Shown here: positions 22,739 to 32,563 of the stretch, in pieces | Layout of the letters: every line of letters starts with the position of its first letter | Position numbering within the stretch: position 1 is the first letter of the stretch | The notes under the pieces: model-generated | What the model saw: the letters and a program-made list of their open reading frames with translations, nothing else | Databases searched by the model: none | Told to the model about the DNA's origin: nothing | Program-made: the position numbers and the translations under genes | Source of the DNA: Roseivivax sediminis | Lineage (GTDB): Bacteria; Pseudomonadota; Alphaproteobacteria; Rhodobacterales; Rhodobacteraceae | DNA: 64,000 bases | Direction of reading: 5' to 3' | Assembly: GCF_900112685.1 (NCBI RefSeq) | Contig: NZ_FOMS01000009.1 | Coordinates: 7,501-71,500 of the forward strand

Positions 22739-24214
22739 TCAGCCCGAAGAGCCCGGCACGAATTCCCGCGCCGAAAGCGCGCGCGGCTCGACCTCGACCT
22801 GAGCGAGTTGGTCGAGGCTGTCGTTCGGGCCGACGACGCCCAGGCTCTCGAACTTGCGGGCGGACGGCAGAACGCGCCCCTCCAGTGAACCGACGGACTT
22901 GTTGTAGGCGTCCACGGACGTCCGAAGACTGCGCCCGACCTTGTCGAGATGCGACGCGAACGTGCCGAGCCGATCGTAGATCTCGCGCGCCACGCGCTGC
23001 ACCTCGGCGGCGTTCTCGGCCATCTTCTCCTGCTGCCAGCCATAGGCGATGGCCTTGATCAGGGCCATCAGGGTCGTCGGCGTCGCGATCAGCACGCGCT
23101 TTTCGAACCCGAATTCCAGCAGGCCGGGATCGGCTTCGCAGGCCGCCGAAACGAAGGTCTCGCCGGGGATGAACATCACGACGAAATCCGGCGTGGTGTC
23201 GAGCTGGTCCTGGTAGGCCTTGGACGCCAGCACCTTGATGTGCTCTCGCACCTGCCGCGCGTGCCGCGTGATATGCGCCTCCCGCATGTCCGCCGTTTCC
23301 GCCTCGAGCGCGTCGAGATAGGCATCGAGCGGGGTCTTGGCGTCGACAATGATGCTCTTGCCGCCGGGAATGCGGACCTGCGCGTCGGGGCGCCGCCGGC
23401 CCTCATCCGTTTCCATCGAGGTCTCGGTGAGGAAATCGACCTCCTCGGTCATGCCGGCCATCTCGAAGACCTGGCGCAGTTGCATCTCGCCCCAGCGGCC
23501 CCTCGTCTTGGGCGCGCGCAGTGCCTGCACCAGCTTGCGGGTCTCGGCGTTGAGCGTCGTCTGCCCGAGGGTCAGCTGCTCCACTTGCGTGCGGATCGCG
23601 CCGTAGGCTTCGTTCCGGGCCTTCTCGATCTCACCCATGCGCTCGTCGAATTTCAACAGGCGATCCTGCAGCGGTTTGACGAGGTTGCCGATCGCCTCCT
23701 GGCGCGTGTTCAATTCCTTTTCCGCGGTTTCCTTGTGTTTTTCGAACCTCTCGCTCACCAGGTTCAGGAACCGCTTGGAATTGTCCTCGAGGGCCGTCCC
23801 GGCGAGCGACGTGAATTTTTCTTCCAATTGCTTCCGGATATCGCGCAATTCGGCGAGCTTTTCCTCGTTCGCGCGCTTGAGCGCGTCCATCTCGGTCTCG
23901 AGCCGGGTATTGGCCTGCTGCGCCTCGTATCGCGCGGTGCGTTCCGCGCTCAGCTCCCGCTCCAGCCCCGGCAGGCGTTCGGCGCGCGTCGTCTCGGCCG
24001 ATAGCTTCGCGGCAAGGTCGGTGCGCTGCTCGCGCTCCTCCTTCAGCGCCGCGCGCTCCTGTTCGAGCGTGCGGGTCAGCTCCGCGACATCGCGGACCCT
24101 TGCCGAAAGGCGATTGCGCAGCACGGCGGACACGCCCGCAAGGATTGCGGACAGGGCCAGGAGGCCGAGCAAGAGCGGATAGGCCGGCCCCGCCGTATCA
24201 AGCAGCACGTCCAT
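22739..24214 (-). CDS. rmuC: RmuC-family DNA recombination protein
   Basis: 491 residues: an N-terminal membrane segment (about 10-32), a long coiled coil (about 40-200, Glu/Arg/Leu-rich) and the RmuC domain, with PKTRGRWGEMQLRQ, ARQVREHIKVL and FMFIPGE-like (VVMFIPGETFV) blocks. RmuC limits DNA inversions at short inverted repeats; the domain resembles restriction-type nucleases. It is upstream of mutL's neighbour region on the same strand, 59 bases after the mutL stop, so a DNA-maintenance transcript mutL-rmuC is likely. It ends 400 bases before aceE. Confidence 0.92.
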   Translation of the reverse strand: MDVLLDTAGPAYPLLLGLLALSAILAGVSAVLRNRLSARVRDVAELTRTLEQERAALKEEREQRTDLAAKLSAETTRAERLPGLERELSAERTARYEAQQANTRLETEMDALKRANEEKLAELRDIRKQLEEKFTSLAGTALEDNSKRFLNLVSERFEKHKETAEKELNTRQEAIGNLVKPLQDRLLKFDERMGEIEKARNEAYGAIRTQVEQLTLGQTTLNAETRKLVQALRAPKTRGRWGEMQLRQVFEMAGMTEEVDFLTETSMETDEGRRRPDAQVRIPGGKSIIVDAKTPLDAYLDALEAETADMREAHITRHARQVREHIKVLASKAYQDQLDTTPDFVVMFIPGETFVSAACEADPGLLEFGFEKRVLIATPTTLMALIKAIAYGWQQEKMAENAAEVQRVAREIYDRLGTFASHLDKVGRSLRTSVDAYNKSVGSLEGRVLPSARKFESLGVVGPNDSLDQLAQVEVEPRALSAREFVPGSSG

Positions 24215-24273
24215 TTTCGATTTCCCGAATGTATATACCCGTTTGCGGCATCAGAGACGCTTTGGGATGTCCG

Positions 24274-26124
24274 TCAAGTTCGGCCGAAAAGCCGTTCGAT
24301 ATCCGTCAGCTTCAATTCGACATAGGTGGGCCGGCCGTGGTTGCACTGGCCGGAATGGGGCACCGCCTCCATCTCCCGCAGGAGTGCATTCATTTCCTCG
24401 GCCCGCATCCTGCGGCCCGAGCGGATGGAGCCGTGGCAGGCCACGCGCGACAGGATCGCCTCCAGCTTCTCCTGCACCAGCGTTGCAGTCCCGCCATCCG
24501 CGAGTTCGTCCAGCACGTCGCGCAGGAGCGCCTCGGCGTTGACCTCGCCGAGGATCGCCGGCGTCTCGCGAACCGCGACGGCGCCGCCGCCGAAGGGCTC
24601 CACGCCAAGGCCCATGCGCGACAGATCCTCCGCGACCGACAGGATCAGCGCGGCGTCGCCTTCGGACAGTTCCACGATCTCGGGGATCAGGAGGGCCTGC
24701 GCCGGCACGCCGCGTTCGGCCATCTGCGCCTTCAGCTTCTCGTAGACGAGCCGTTCATGCGCCGCGTGCTGATCGACGATGACGAGGCCATCCTCGGTCT
24801 GGGCGATGATGTAGTTCTCGTGCACCTGCCCGCGCGCGGCGCCAAGCGGCAGCGCGGCCGGGGCCTCCTGCGCGGGTTCGGCCGGTTCGGGCTCCGGTTC
24901 CACCACGCGGCCGGACCAGGCCGGCTCCATCTCCGCGAAACCGGGCGCCTGCGCGACGTGGGACGCGGCGCGCGCCGCCGGCGAGGGGCGGTCCATCTGG
25001 TAGACGCGCGGCGGGCCGGACGGCTCGGGGCGCATCGCCCCCAGCGCCGCCCCGGCGACGGTGGTGGAGGCGCGGTGCCCGGCCTCGGCCAGCGCGTGAC
25101 GCAAGCCCGAGACGACCAGCCCGCGCACGGTGCCGGAGTCGCGGAAGCGCACTTCGGACTTCGCGGGGTGCACGTTGACGTCGACCGCGCGCGGGTCGCA
25201 ATCGACGAACAGCGCCACCGCCGGGTGCCGGTCGCGCGACAGGAAATCCTGGTAGGCACCTCGAAGCGCGCCCAGCAGCATCCGGTCCTTCACCGGACGC
25301 CCGTTGACGAAGAGGTGCTGCGCCACCGCCGAGCCGCGCGAATAGGTCGGCAGGCCGGCAAGGCCGGTCAGCCGGATGCCGTCCCGCTCCGCGTCGACGG
25401 CGATCGCGTTATCGGTGAATTCGCGCCCCATGACCTGCGACAGACGCCCGCGCAGCGCATCGAACAGGTCCCCCGTGACGGGATCGGCGCGGAAGGTCAC
25501 GCGCCCCTCGCCCCCGCCCGACACGTCGCGCAGGGTGAACCCGACTGAGGGCTCTGCCATCGCAAGCCGGCGCACCACCTCCCCCACCGCCTGCGATTCG
25601 GCGCGGTCGGTGCGCAGGAACTTCAGCCGCGCGGGCGTCGCGTAGAACAGATCGCGCAGGGTGACGGTCGTGCCGGTGCTGCGCGCGCAGGGCTTGGGGC
25701 CAGTCGCGATGCCGCCCGCGACGGTCAGTTCCGCCGCCTCGCCGCCCTCGGCCCGCGATTGCAGTATCAGCCGGCCCACCGCGCCGAGTGACGGCAGCGC
25801 CTCGCCCCGGAACCCGAACGTGTGGATGCTCAGAAGGTCGGTGCCGTCGATCTTCGACGTGGCATGCCGCGACAGAGCCAGCGGCAGATCTTCGGGAGAC
25901 ATGCCGCAGCCGTCGTCCGACACCCGGATCAGGGTCTTGCCGCCATCCGCGATGTCGATGGCGATGCGGCGGGCGCCGGCGTCGATGGCGTTCTCCACCA
26001 GCTCCTTGACCGCGGAGGCGGGGCGTTCGACCACCTCGCCGGCGGCGATGCGGTTGATCGCGGCATCGTCGAGCTGGCGAATCGCGGGGCGTTCGGCGCG
26101 GATATTGGGGCTGTGCGTCGTCAT
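24274..26124 (-). CDS. mutL: MutL, DNA mismatch repair ATPase/endonuclease
   Basis: 616 residues. The N-terminal GHKL ATPase has ELVENAIDAGA and DDGCGM; a low-complexity Pro/Glu/Ala linker (about 340-430) leads to the C-terminal dimerisation domain. That domain contains DQHAAHERLVYE, which fits the DQHA-x2-E-x4-E endonuclease motif, so this MutL can nick DNA itself, as expected in bacteria without MutH. The ATG at 26124 directly follows an in-frame GTG at 26127; neither has a strong ribosome-binding site. It is followed by rmuC. Confidence 0.96.
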   Translation of the reverse strand: MTTHSPNIRAERPAIRQLDDAAINRIAAGEVVERPASAVKELVENAIDAGARRIAIDIADGGKTLIRVSDDGCGMSPEDLPLALSRHATSKIDGTDLLSIHTFGFRGEALPSLGAVGRLILQSRAEGGEAAELTVAGGIATGPKPCARSTGTTVTLRDLFYATPARLKFLRTDRAESQAVGEVVRRLAMAEPSVGFTLRDVSGGGEGRVTFRADPVTGDLFDALRGRLSQVMGREFTDNAIAVDAERDGIRLTGLAGLPTYSRGSAVAQHLFVNGRPVKDRMLLGALRGAYQDFLSRDRHPAVALFVDCDPRAVDVNVHPAKSEVRFRDSGTVRGLVVSGLRHALAEAGHRASTTVAGAALGAMRPEPSGPPRVYQMDRPSPAARAASHVAQAPGFAEMEPAWSGRVVEPEPEPAEPAQEAPAALPLGAARGQVHENYIIAQTEDGLVIVDQHAAHERLVYEKLKAQMAERGVPAQALLIPEIVELSEGDAALILSVAEDLSRMGLGVEPFGGGAVAVRETPAILGEVNAEALLRDVLDELADGGTATLVQEKLEAILSRVACHGSIRSGRRMRAEEMNALLREMEAVPHSGQCNHGRPTYVELKLTDIERLFGRT

Positions 26125-26205
26125 CACACGATATCTAGCAGCCGCGCGCCGAGTCGGGCAACGCCTTTTCCGCGCCCGCGAAGGCCGGTTTTCGAAACGG
26201 CACCA

Positions 26206-26236
26206 AGAAAAACAGGCGACCCGAAAGCCGCCTGCA
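26206..26236 (-). terminator. Intrinsic terminator of the C1 (sga-mcl-mtkA-mtkB) operon
   Basis: Minus strand: CAGGCG, 10-base loop, CGCCTG, then TTTTTC, starting about 22 bases after the mtkB stop. It separates mtkB from mutL. Confidence 0.85.
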
Positions 26237-26256
26237 GTCGGGGAGTTGCTTCGATG

Positions 26257-27156
26257 TCAGGCGGCGGCCTTGCGGCCGGAGAGCACCGCCTCCACCGTCT
26301 CGCCGAAGGCGGAGGGGTTGGGGATGATCGTGTGACCGGCCTCGCGGATGATCTCCACCTTCTCCTGCGCGCTCTCGCCGAAGGCCTGCACGATGGCGCC
26401 GGCATGGCCCATCTTCTTGCCCTTCGGCGCCGAAAGCCCCGCCACGTAGGCCATCAGCGGCTTCTTCATGTGCTCGCGCGCCCATTCGGCCGCCTCGGCC
26501 TCCTGCGGGCCGCCGATCTCTCCGATCATCACCACGGCGTCGGTATCCGGATCTTCCTCGAACAGCATCAGGATGTCCTTGAACGAGGAGCCGTTGATCG
26601 GATCGCCGCCGATCCCGACGGAGGTTGAGATGCCGATGCCGTGTGCCTGCATCTGGCTCGCCGCCTCGTAGCCCAGCGTGCCCGAGCGGCCCACGACGCC
26701 GACGCGCCCCTGCGTGTAGATCTGCCCCGGCATGATCCCCAGCATCGCCCGGCCCGGAGAGATCGTGCCGGCGCAGTTCGGCCCGGTCAGCCGCATCTTC
26801 AGGTCCGAGCGGTAGCGGCGCATGTAGCGCTTCACGCGCATCATGTCCTGCGCCGGGATGCCGTCGGTGATGCAGGTACAATACTTGATGCCGGCATCGG
26901 CGGCTTCCATGATCGCGTCCGCGGCGAAGGGCGGCGGCACGAAGATGATGGACGCCTCTGCCCCGGTTTCGCGCACCGCGCCCTTCACGGTGTTGAACAC
27001 CGGCAGGTCCATGTGGGTGCCGCCGCCCTTGCCGGGGGTCACGCCGCCGACGACATTGGTGCCGTAGGCGAGCATTTCCTCCGCGTGGAAGGTGCCGATG
27101 CGGCCGGTGAAGCCCTGGACGATCACCGGCGTCGTCTCGTCGATCAGAATGGCCAT
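26257..27156 (-). CDS. mtkB: Malate-CoA ligase (malate thiokinase) alpha subunit
   Basis: 299 residues of the succinyl-CoA synthetase alpha fold: CoA-binding GFTGRIGTFH near the N-terminus, GPNCAGTISPG, and the phosphohistidine loop KKMGHAGAI (active-site His within GHAGA). With MtkA it makes malyl-CoA from malate, ATP and CoA. Sequence alone could also suggest SucD, but the neighbours (mtkA, malyl-CoA lyase, serine-glyoxylate aminotransferase) and close agreement of remembered Methylobacterium MtkB blocks (PVFNTVK, ITDGIPAQDMMRVKRY) favour MtkB. Start at 27156 has AGGGAGG. Last gene of the operon. Confidence 0.87.
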   Translation of the reverse strand: MAILIDETTPVIVQGFTGRIGTFHAEEMLAYGTNVVGGVTPGKGGGTHMDLPVFNTVKGAVRETGAEASIIFVPPPFAADAIMEAADAGIKYCTCITDGIPAQDMMRVKRYMRRYRSDLKMRLTGPNCAGTISPGRAMLGIMPGQIYTQGRVGVVGRSGTLGYEAASQMQAHGIGISTSVGIGGDPINGSSFKDILMLFEEDPDTDAVVMIGEIGGPQEAEAAEWAREHMKKPLMAYVAGLSAPKGKKMGHAGAIVQAFGESAQEKVEIIREAGHTIIPNPSAFGETVEAVLSGRKAAA

Positions 27157-27169
27157 GTGCTGTCCTCCC

Positions 27170-28354
27170 TTACTGCGCTGCGACGGTGCTTTCGGCGCCC
27201 TTCCTGGCCGCCACCGCCTTTTCCGCCGCGTCCTTGAGCGTGTCGGCGACGATCACCGACGGCGCCCGCTCCTTCAGGATGGCGCGGCCTTCCTCCACCT
27301 TCGTGCCGGACAGGCGCACCACCAGCGGCACGCCCACGCCGACCTCTTCGAGCGCCTTCACGACGCCCTCGGCGACCCAGTCGCAGCGGTTGATGCCGGC
27401 GAAGATGTTGACGAGGATCACTTCCACCTTGCGGTCCTGAAGCACCGCGCGGAAGGATTTCGCCACGCGCTCGGGGCTCGCGCCGCCGCCGATGTCGAGG
27501 AAGTTCGCCGGCTCTCCGCCAGCGATCTTGATCATGTCGAGCGTCGCCATCGCGAGGCCGGCGCCGTTGATGATGCAGCCGATATTGCCCTCGAGGCCCA
27601 CGTACGACAGCCCGCGATCCGACGCGAAGGTCTCGCGCGGGTCCTCCTGGCTCTTGTCGCGCAGTTCCATGATCTCGGGGCGGCGGAAGACGGCGTTCTC
27701 GTCGAACGACATCTTGCAGTCGAGCGCGTAGATCTCGTCGTGCGAGACCACCAGCGGGTTGATCTCCAGCATCGCCGCGTCGTGGTCGCGGAAGACGCGG
27801 TAGCTGCCCATGATCGCCTGGCACGCCTTGCCGATCAGCGCCCCGTCGAGGCCGAGACCGAAGGCCAGTTCGCGCGCCTGGAAGGGCAGCATGCCGACAC
27901 CCGGATCGACCACCTGGCGCACGATGCTGTCGGGCTCGTTCTCGGCGATCTCTTCGATCTCCATGCCGCCGGAGCCGGAGGCGACGATCATGATCCGCTC
28001 TTCCTTCCGGTCGAGCACGAAGCCGAGATAGATCTCCCGGTCGATCTGCACCGTCTCCTCGATATAGAGGCGCGAGACGAGCTTGCCGCGCTCCCCGGTC
28101 TGGTGGGTGACGAGCCGCGCGCCCAGAAGCTTGTCGGCGGCGTCCTCCACCTCCTTCTCCGACCGGCAGAGGATGATGCCGCCCGCCTTGCCGCGGGCGC
28201 CGGAATGGATCTGTGCCTTCACCACCCAGGCGGTGCCGCCGATCTCGGAGGCGCGGTAGGCGGCCTGTTCGGGCGAATAGGCCAGCGCGCCGCGCGGCAG
28301 GCGGATGCCCTGCTTGGCCAGAAGCTCCTTGGCCTGGTATTCGTGGATGTCCAT
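27170..28354 (-). CDS. mtkA: Malate-CoA ligase (malate thiokinase) beta subunit
   Basis: 394 residues with an ATP-grasp domain ([12 protein letters not shown] start, [16 protein letters not shown]) and the C-terminal ligase domain ([31 protein letters not shown]). The NPLVV and CKMSFDENA blocks resemble Methylobacterium MtkA rather than SucC. It activates malate to malyl-CoA, the substrate of the lyase encoded just upstream. The open frame continues far upstream, but the ATG at 28354 has GGGAGGA and begins the conserved N-terminus. 13 bases separate it from mtkB. Confidence 0.88.
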   Translation of the reverse strand: MDIHEYQAKELLAKQGIRLPRGALAYSPEQAAYRASEIGGTAWVVKAQIHSGARGKAGGIILCRSEKEVEDAADKLLGARLVTHQTGERGKLVSRLYIEETVQIDREIYLGFVLDRKEERIMIVASGSGGMEIEEIAENEPDSIVRQVVDPGVGMLPFQARELAFGLGLDGALIGKACQAIMGSYRVFRDHDAAMLEINPLVVSHDEIYALDCKMSFDENAVFRRPEIMELRDKSQEDPRETFASDRGLSYVGLEGNIGCIINGAGLAMATLDMIKIAGGEPANFLDIGGGASPERVAKSFRAVLQDRKVEVILVNIFAGINRCDWVAEGVVKALEEVGVGVPLVVRLSGTKVEEGRAILKERAPSVIVADTLKDAAEKAVAARKGAESTVAAQ

Positions 28355-28377
28355 GGTTTTCCTCCCTTTCCCGCCGC

Positions 28378-29322
28378 TCAGGCGGCACGGGCGCGCAGGG
28401 TGTCCTGCACGGCCAGCACGTTCATCGCCATCTTCTCGGACGCCGCGTCGATCATCTTGCCGTCGAGGCTGGCGGCGCCCTTGCCGGCCGACGCGGCCTC
28501 CTTCAGCGCGGCGATGATCTTCTGCGCGCGCTCGACCTCCGCGTCGGTGGGCGAATATTCCTCGTTCGCCAGTTCGATCTGGCTGGGATGGATCGCCCAC
28601 TTGCCCTCGATCCCCAGCGCCGCGCCGCGCCGGCAGGCGTCGCGGAAGCCGTCCGGATCGCTGAAATCGCCGAACGGGCCGTCGATCGGGCGCAGGCCAT
28701 AGGCGCGGCAGGCGGTGGTCATGCGGCTGAGGGCCGCGTGCCACTGGTCGCCCGGATAGTTCGGGTTGAGCCCGCCGATATTCACCGTGCGCGCCTTGTG
28801 GAACGCGGCGTAGTCCGCGACCCCGAAATGCATCGCCTCGAGCCGCGAGGGCGCGGCGGCGATGGCTTCGACGTTCGCCATGCCGAGCGGCGTTTCGATC
28901 AGCGCCTCGATGCCGACGCGGCGCTCGAAACCCATCGCCATCTCGATCTGGCTCAGCATCGCCTCGACCATGTAGACGTCCTGCGGCAGGCCGACCTTGG
29001 GGATCAGCACCACGTCGAGGAACTGGCCGGCCTGCTCCATCACGTCGACCACGTCGCGGTACATGTAGTGGGTGTCGAGCCCGTTGATCCGCACGCTGGT
29101 GAGCTTGTTCTTGCCCTTCCAGTCGATGTCGTTGAGCGCCTCTATCGCGTTCTTGCGGGCCTGCACCTTGTCGCCGGGCGCGACCGCGTCCTCGAGGTCG
29201 AGGAACACCATGTCGGCGGCGCTGTCCGCGGCCTTCTCGACCATGGTGGGGTTGGAGGCGGGCACAGCCAGCGTCGAGCGCTGAAGCCGGGACGCGCGCA
29301 TGCCGTGAACAATGTGGGACAT
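28378..29322 (-). CDS. mcl1: L-malyl-CoA (beta-methylmalyl-CoA) lyase
   Basis: 314 residues of the CitE/HpcH TIM-barrel family: [14 protein letters not shown] (Mg-binding Glu/Asp region), VRINGLDT (substrate Arg) and [13 protein letters not shown]. It cleaves malyl-CoA to acetyl-CoA and glyoxylate, and in Rhodobacter-type enzymes also beta-methylmalyl-CoA. Length and motifs fit Mcl1 rather than CitE. It lies between sga and mtkA, which supports malyl-CoA as substrate. The frame is open upstream, but the ATG at 29322 begins the known N-terminus [10 protein letters not shown]. Confidence 0.92.
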   Translation of the reverse strand: MSHIVHGMRASRLQRSTLAVPASNPTMVEKAADSAADMVFLDLEDAVAPGDKVQARKNAIEALNDIDWKGKNKLTSVRINGLDTHYMYRDVVDVMEQAGQFLDVVLIPKVGLPQDVYMVEAMLSQIEMAMGFERRVGIEALIETPLGMANVEAIAAAPSRLEAMHFGVADYAAFHKARTVNIGGLNPNYPGDQWHAALSRMTTACRAYGLRPIDGPFGDFSDPDGFRDACRRGAALGIEGKWAIHPSQIELANEEYSPTDAEVERAQKIIAALKEAASAGKGAASLDGKMIDAASEKMAMNVLAVQDTLRARAA

Positions 29323-29327
29323 GAAGC

Positions 29328-30521
29328 TTACTCCGCTGCGATTTTCATCTGGGGGGCATCGGACGTGGCGAAGAGGCGGATCGCCGCGCCGACGCCGGAC
29401 CCGGCCTCGATCTCGAAGCCGCACTCGATCATCGCCATTTCGGCGGCCGAAAGCGCGGTACAGACCATGCCTTCGTTCAGCCAGCCGAGATGGCCGATGC
29501 GGAACACCTTGCCTGCCACATTGGCGAGGCCGGAACCGAGCGAGGTATCGTACTTGGCATAGGCGGCGGCGATGACGTCGCGGGCGTCGCGATCATCCGG
29601 CACGACGATGGCGCTGACCGTGTCGGACCACAGCTCGGGCCGCGCCGCGCAGAGCGTGAGCCCCCAGGCCTCCACCGCCGCGCGCACGCCCGAGGCGAGC
29701 CGGCGGTGCCGCGCCCAGACGTTCTCCAGCCCCTCGTCCAGCAGCATGTCGCAGGACACGTCGAGGCCGCGCAGAAGCTGCGTCGCCGGCGTGTAGGGGA
29801 AGTATCCGGTGTCGTTCATCCGGATCTGGTCTTCGAAGGAGAAGTAGCAGCGCGGGAACTCCGCGGTCTTGTGCGCCTCCAGCGCCCACTTGCTGACCGA
29901 CAGGATACCGAGACCGGCGGGCAGCATGAAACCCTTCTGCGAGCCCGACACCGCGCAATCGACGCCCCAGGCGTCCTGGTCGAACTCGATGGAGCCCACC
30001 GACGACACCCCGTCGACCATCAGCAGCGCCGGATGCCCGGCGGCGTCGAGCGCCTCGCGCACGCCCTTGATGTCCGAGGTCACGCCGGTGGCGGTCTCGT
30101 TATGGGTGGCAAAGACCGCCTTGTAATCGTGCGTCTTGTCGGCCTTCAGCCGCTCGGCGTACTGGTCCACCGGCACGCCCTCGCCCCACTCGCAATCGAT
30201 CACGTCGACGTCGAGACCCATGCGCTGCGCCATGTCGACCCAGAGGTTCGAGAACTGGCCGAACCGGCTCATCAGCACCTTGTCGCCGGGCGACAGGGTG
30301 TTCTGGATCGCCGCCTCCCATGCGCCGGTGCCCGAGGAGGGGTAGATGAAGACGCGGCCCTCGCTGTTGCGGAACACCTTTTGCGCCTTCTCGAAGACCG
30401 GGCGGGTCAGGTCCGGGAAGTCGGGGGCGCGCATGTCCTCCATCGGCACGTTCATGGCGCGGCGCACCGCTTCGGGCAGGTTGGTGGGGCCGGGAATGTA
30501 GAGGTGGCTGAAGCCGGGCAT
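29328..30521 (-). CDS. sgaA: Serine-glyoxylate aminotransferase
   Basis: 397 residues, class V PLP aminotransferase: [10 protein letters not shown] (phosphate site), [10 protein letters not shown], and the PLP Lys in [13 protein letters not shown]. It transfers the amino group of serine to glyoxylate, giving hydroxypyruvate and glycine. It is the first gene of the block; the start at 30521 has GAAGGAG 7 bases upstream. Only 5 bases separate it from mcl. Alanine-glyoxylate or other class V activities are possible, but the neighbours fit the serine cycle. Confidence 0.93.
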   Translation of the reverse strand: MPGFSHLYIPGPTNLPEAVRRAMNVPMEDMRAPDFPDLTRPVFEKAQKVFRNSEGRVFIYPSSGTGAWEAAIQNTLSPGDKVLMSRFGQFSNLWVDMAQRMGLDVDVIDCEWGEGVPVDQYAERLKADKTHDYKAVFATHNETATGVTSDIKGVREALDAAGHPALLMVDGVSSVGSIEFDQDAWGVDCAVSGSQKGFMLPAGLGILSVSKWALEAHKTAEFPRCYFSFEDQIRMNDTGYFPYTPATQLLRGLDVSCDMLLDEGLENVWARHRRLASGVRAAVEAWGLTLCAARPELWSDTVSAIVVPDDRDARDVIAAAYAKYDTSLGSGLANVAGKVFRIGHLGWLNEGMVCTALSAAEMAMIECGFEIEAGSGVGAAIRLFATSDAPQMKIAAE

Positions 30522-30720
30522 GGCGGAATCTCCTTCGGGCCGCGGTCGATCTCTGGCCCTCAGCCTGCGCCGGCACGGCGCTTCGGCCCACACACCGCAG
30601 GATAGGAAATCACCGCCGGCGGGTAGGGCGCCGCTACCCGGCCGGCGCCGGCGCGCACCCCCTTGCCGGGTGCGGTGCGCACCCGCATTAAGGCAGCGCG
30701 ACGCAACCACGGGTGAGCCG

Positions 30721-31497
30721 ATGACCTTCCGCCAGCGCCTTTCCGCGATCCTCGACCGGCCGATCACGCGGCACGTCATCACCGGGGTGATCCTGTTCAA
30801 CGCGGTGATCCTCGGGCTGGAGACCTCGGACGCGGCGATGGCGGCGGCGGGCGGTCTGATCGTGACGCTCGACCGGCTGTGCCTGGCGATCTTCGTGCTG
30901 GAGCTTGGCGCCAAGCTGATCGCGCAGGGCGGGCGGTTCTTCCGCGACGGCTGGAACCTCTTCGATTTCTTCGTGGTGGGGATCGCGCTGGTGCCGGCGA
31001 CGCAGGGGCTGTCGGTCCTGCGGGCGATGCGGATCCTGCGGCTTCTGCGCCTCGTCTCGGTCGCGCCGACGCTGCGCCGGGTGGTCGAAGGGTTCGTGTC
31101 CGCGCTGCCGGGAATGGCGTCGGTCTTCCTGCTGATGGCGCTGATCTTCTATATCGGCGCGGTGATGGCCACGAAGCTCTTCGGGGACGCGTTCCCCGAG
31201 TGGTTCGGCACGATCCCGCATTCGGCCTACACGCTCTTCCAGATCATGACGCTGGAAAGCTGGTCGATGGGCATCGTGCGCCCGGTGATGGAGGTCTACC
31301 CCCACGCCTGGGCGTTCTTCGTGCCGTTCATCCTGGTGACCACCTTCGCGGTGGTGAACCTGATCGTCGGCCTGATCGTGAACTCCATGCAGGAGGCGCA
31401 TGCCGAGGAATCGCAGGCCGCAACCACGGACTACCGCGACGAGGTGCTGCGCCGGCTCGACGCCATCGACCGGCGGCTCGCGGAGCGGGACGAGTAG
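30721..31497 (+). CDS. Bacterial voltage-gated sodium channel (BacNaV family)
   Basis: 258 residues, one six-helix channel domain per subunit (functional tetramer). S4 carries arginines every third residue (R101, R104, R107, R110). The pore has selectivity filter TLESWS (about 177-182), the NaChBac-type sequence with Glu at the high-field site. A short charged C-terminal helix (QEAHAEESQAATTDYRDEVLRRLDAIDRRL) is the usual assembly coiled coil. Members from marine bacteria such as the Roseobacter group are known sodium channels. It is divergent from sgaA and has no operon partner. Confidence 0.93.
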   Translation: MTFRQRLSAILDRPITRHVITGVILFNAVILGLETSDAAMAAAGGLIVTLDRLCLAIFVLELGAKLIAQGGRFFRDGWNLFDFFVVGIALVPATQGLSVLRAMRILRLLRLVSVAPTLRRVVEGFVSALPGMASVFLLMALIFYIGAVMATKLFGDAFPEWFGTIPHSAYTLFQIMTLESWSMGIVRPVMEVYPHAWAFFVPFILVTTFAVVNLIVGLIVNSMQEAHAEESQAATTDYRDEVLRRLDAIDRRLAERDE

Positions 31498-31513
31498 CAC
31501 TGCGGCCAAGCCG

Positions 31514-31534
31514 GGGTGGGCAGATTGCCCACCC
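31514..31534. terminator. Hairpin between convergent channel and LuxR genes
   Basis: GGGTGGGCA, GAT loop, TGCCCACCC: a 9-bp perfect stem in the 52-base gap between two converging genes. It probably serves both directions; there is no U-run. This palindrome type is widespread as an intergenic repeat in bacteria. Confidence 0.6.
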
Positions 31535-31549
31535 TACGAGAGGCGGCGC

Positions 31550-32206
31550 CTAGCGGTCGCGTTCGCGCGAATAGACGGCGACGGCCATCGCGCGGTTCCG
31601 CACGCCGAGCTTCTCGTAGAGGTTCTTGAGGTGGTACTTCACCGTGTTCTCGGAGATGCCCGTCCGGTCGGCGATCTGCTGGTTGGTCCAGCCGCGCGAC
31701 AGCACGTCGAGAAGCTCCCTCTCGCGCACGGTGAGCTGTGACAGGGGGGTGTCGTTGATCTCCGTCACGTCGATGAAAGGCACGCAGATGCGCCCGTTGG
31801 CCACCGCGTGCAGCGTGTCGAACAGCACCGACGGGTCGTCGAACTGGTAGCAATAGCCCTGCGCGCCGAGCCGCACCGCCTGCCGCACGGTGCCCAGATC
31901 GCGGGTGCTGGAGAAGACCGTCACCGGCTCTGTCCGGCCGGCCTCCCTCCAGCTGCGCAGGATGTCGATGGCGGGGATGTCTGCGGTCTTCCACGCCACC
32001 ACGGCGAGGTCGAAGCCGCCCGCCTCCGCCGCCAGAAGCGCGCGTCCGCCGGGCGCCGAGGCGACAAGCTCGAACCTCGGATCGGTGCCGAAACACTGCC
32101 CCAGGGCCGAGACCACGAGGGGGTTGGGCTCGACCAGGAACACGCGCACCGGGGCGACCGCAATGGTGGCCGCGGGGCTCTCGATCGTGTTCACCGATAC
32201 GGTCAT
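31550..32206 (-). CDS. LuxR/NarL-family regulator with degenerate receiver
   Basis: 218 residues: a receiver-like domain (about 19-135) and a C-terminal LuxR HTH (about 150-210, SQLTVRERELLDVLSRGWTNQQIADRTGISE in blocks). In the receiver the acidic pocket is weak (VEPN in place of DD) and the phospho-Asp position in FDLAVVAWKTAD is Ala or Trp, so phosphorylation in the standard way is unlikely. It is divergent from fhs across a 357-base region and convergent with the channel gene, so control of C1 genes is a reasonable guess. No kinase is adjacent. GGAGGA lies 4 bases before the ATG. Confidence 0.85.
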   Translation of the reverse strand: MTVSVNTIESPAATIAVAPVRVFLVEPNPLVVSALGQCFGTDPRFELVASAPGGRALLAAEAGGFDLAVVAWKTADIPAIDILRSWREAGRTEPVTVFSSTRDLGTVRQAVRLGAQGYCYQFDDPSVLFDTLHAVANGRICVPFIDVTEINDTPLSQLTVRERELLDVLSRGWTNQQIADRTGISENTVKYHLKNLYEKLGVRNRAMAVAVYSRERDR

Positions 32207-32563
32207 GGTCCTCCTCCAGACGTGGTTCAGGATACCGTGCCGGCAGCCCGGCACGCCATCTCGACGATCCTCCCAGTCTGCGAGGCATCCTGCCAAAGTC
32301 ACGGTATTCTTGCGTATTCTTTCGCTGCGGCGCAGCGAGGTTTCCGATAGCGACGCCTGCATCCGATCGGCTCCGGTCCGGGACCGATCCACCCGGATTA
32401 ACCCAAAAAGCGCCATTGACGCTTAGGAAATATTATTTAACCGTGAGAATATTCGAGAGGGAGCGAGTTTGTCGCCCCTGCGGACGCGAAGGCGCAGAAC
32501 ACCGACATGCGGCCGGTCCGACAGCCGGCGCCGCGCACCATACAGACACGAGGGAGAATGACC
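32207..32563. promoter_or_regulatory. Divergent control region between luxR-type gene and fhs
   Basis: Non-coding. It contains a GTGCCGG/CCGGCAC hairpin (about 32236-32253), two direct GTATTCTT repeats with 10-base period (32304-32311, 32314-32321), a CGCTGC/GCAGCG hairpin, and an AT-rich stretch with GAATATTC at about 32430-32456. These are candidate binding sites for the neighbouring regulator; promoter elements are not clear enough to place. Confidence 0.5.

Noticed and set aside
26257-28354. Calling these genes sucD and sucC
   Set aside because: The fold is shared, but the operon with malyl-CoA lyase and serine-glyoxylate aminotransferase, and MtkA/MtkB-like blocks, make malate-CoA ligase more likely. 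A phylogeny would settle it.
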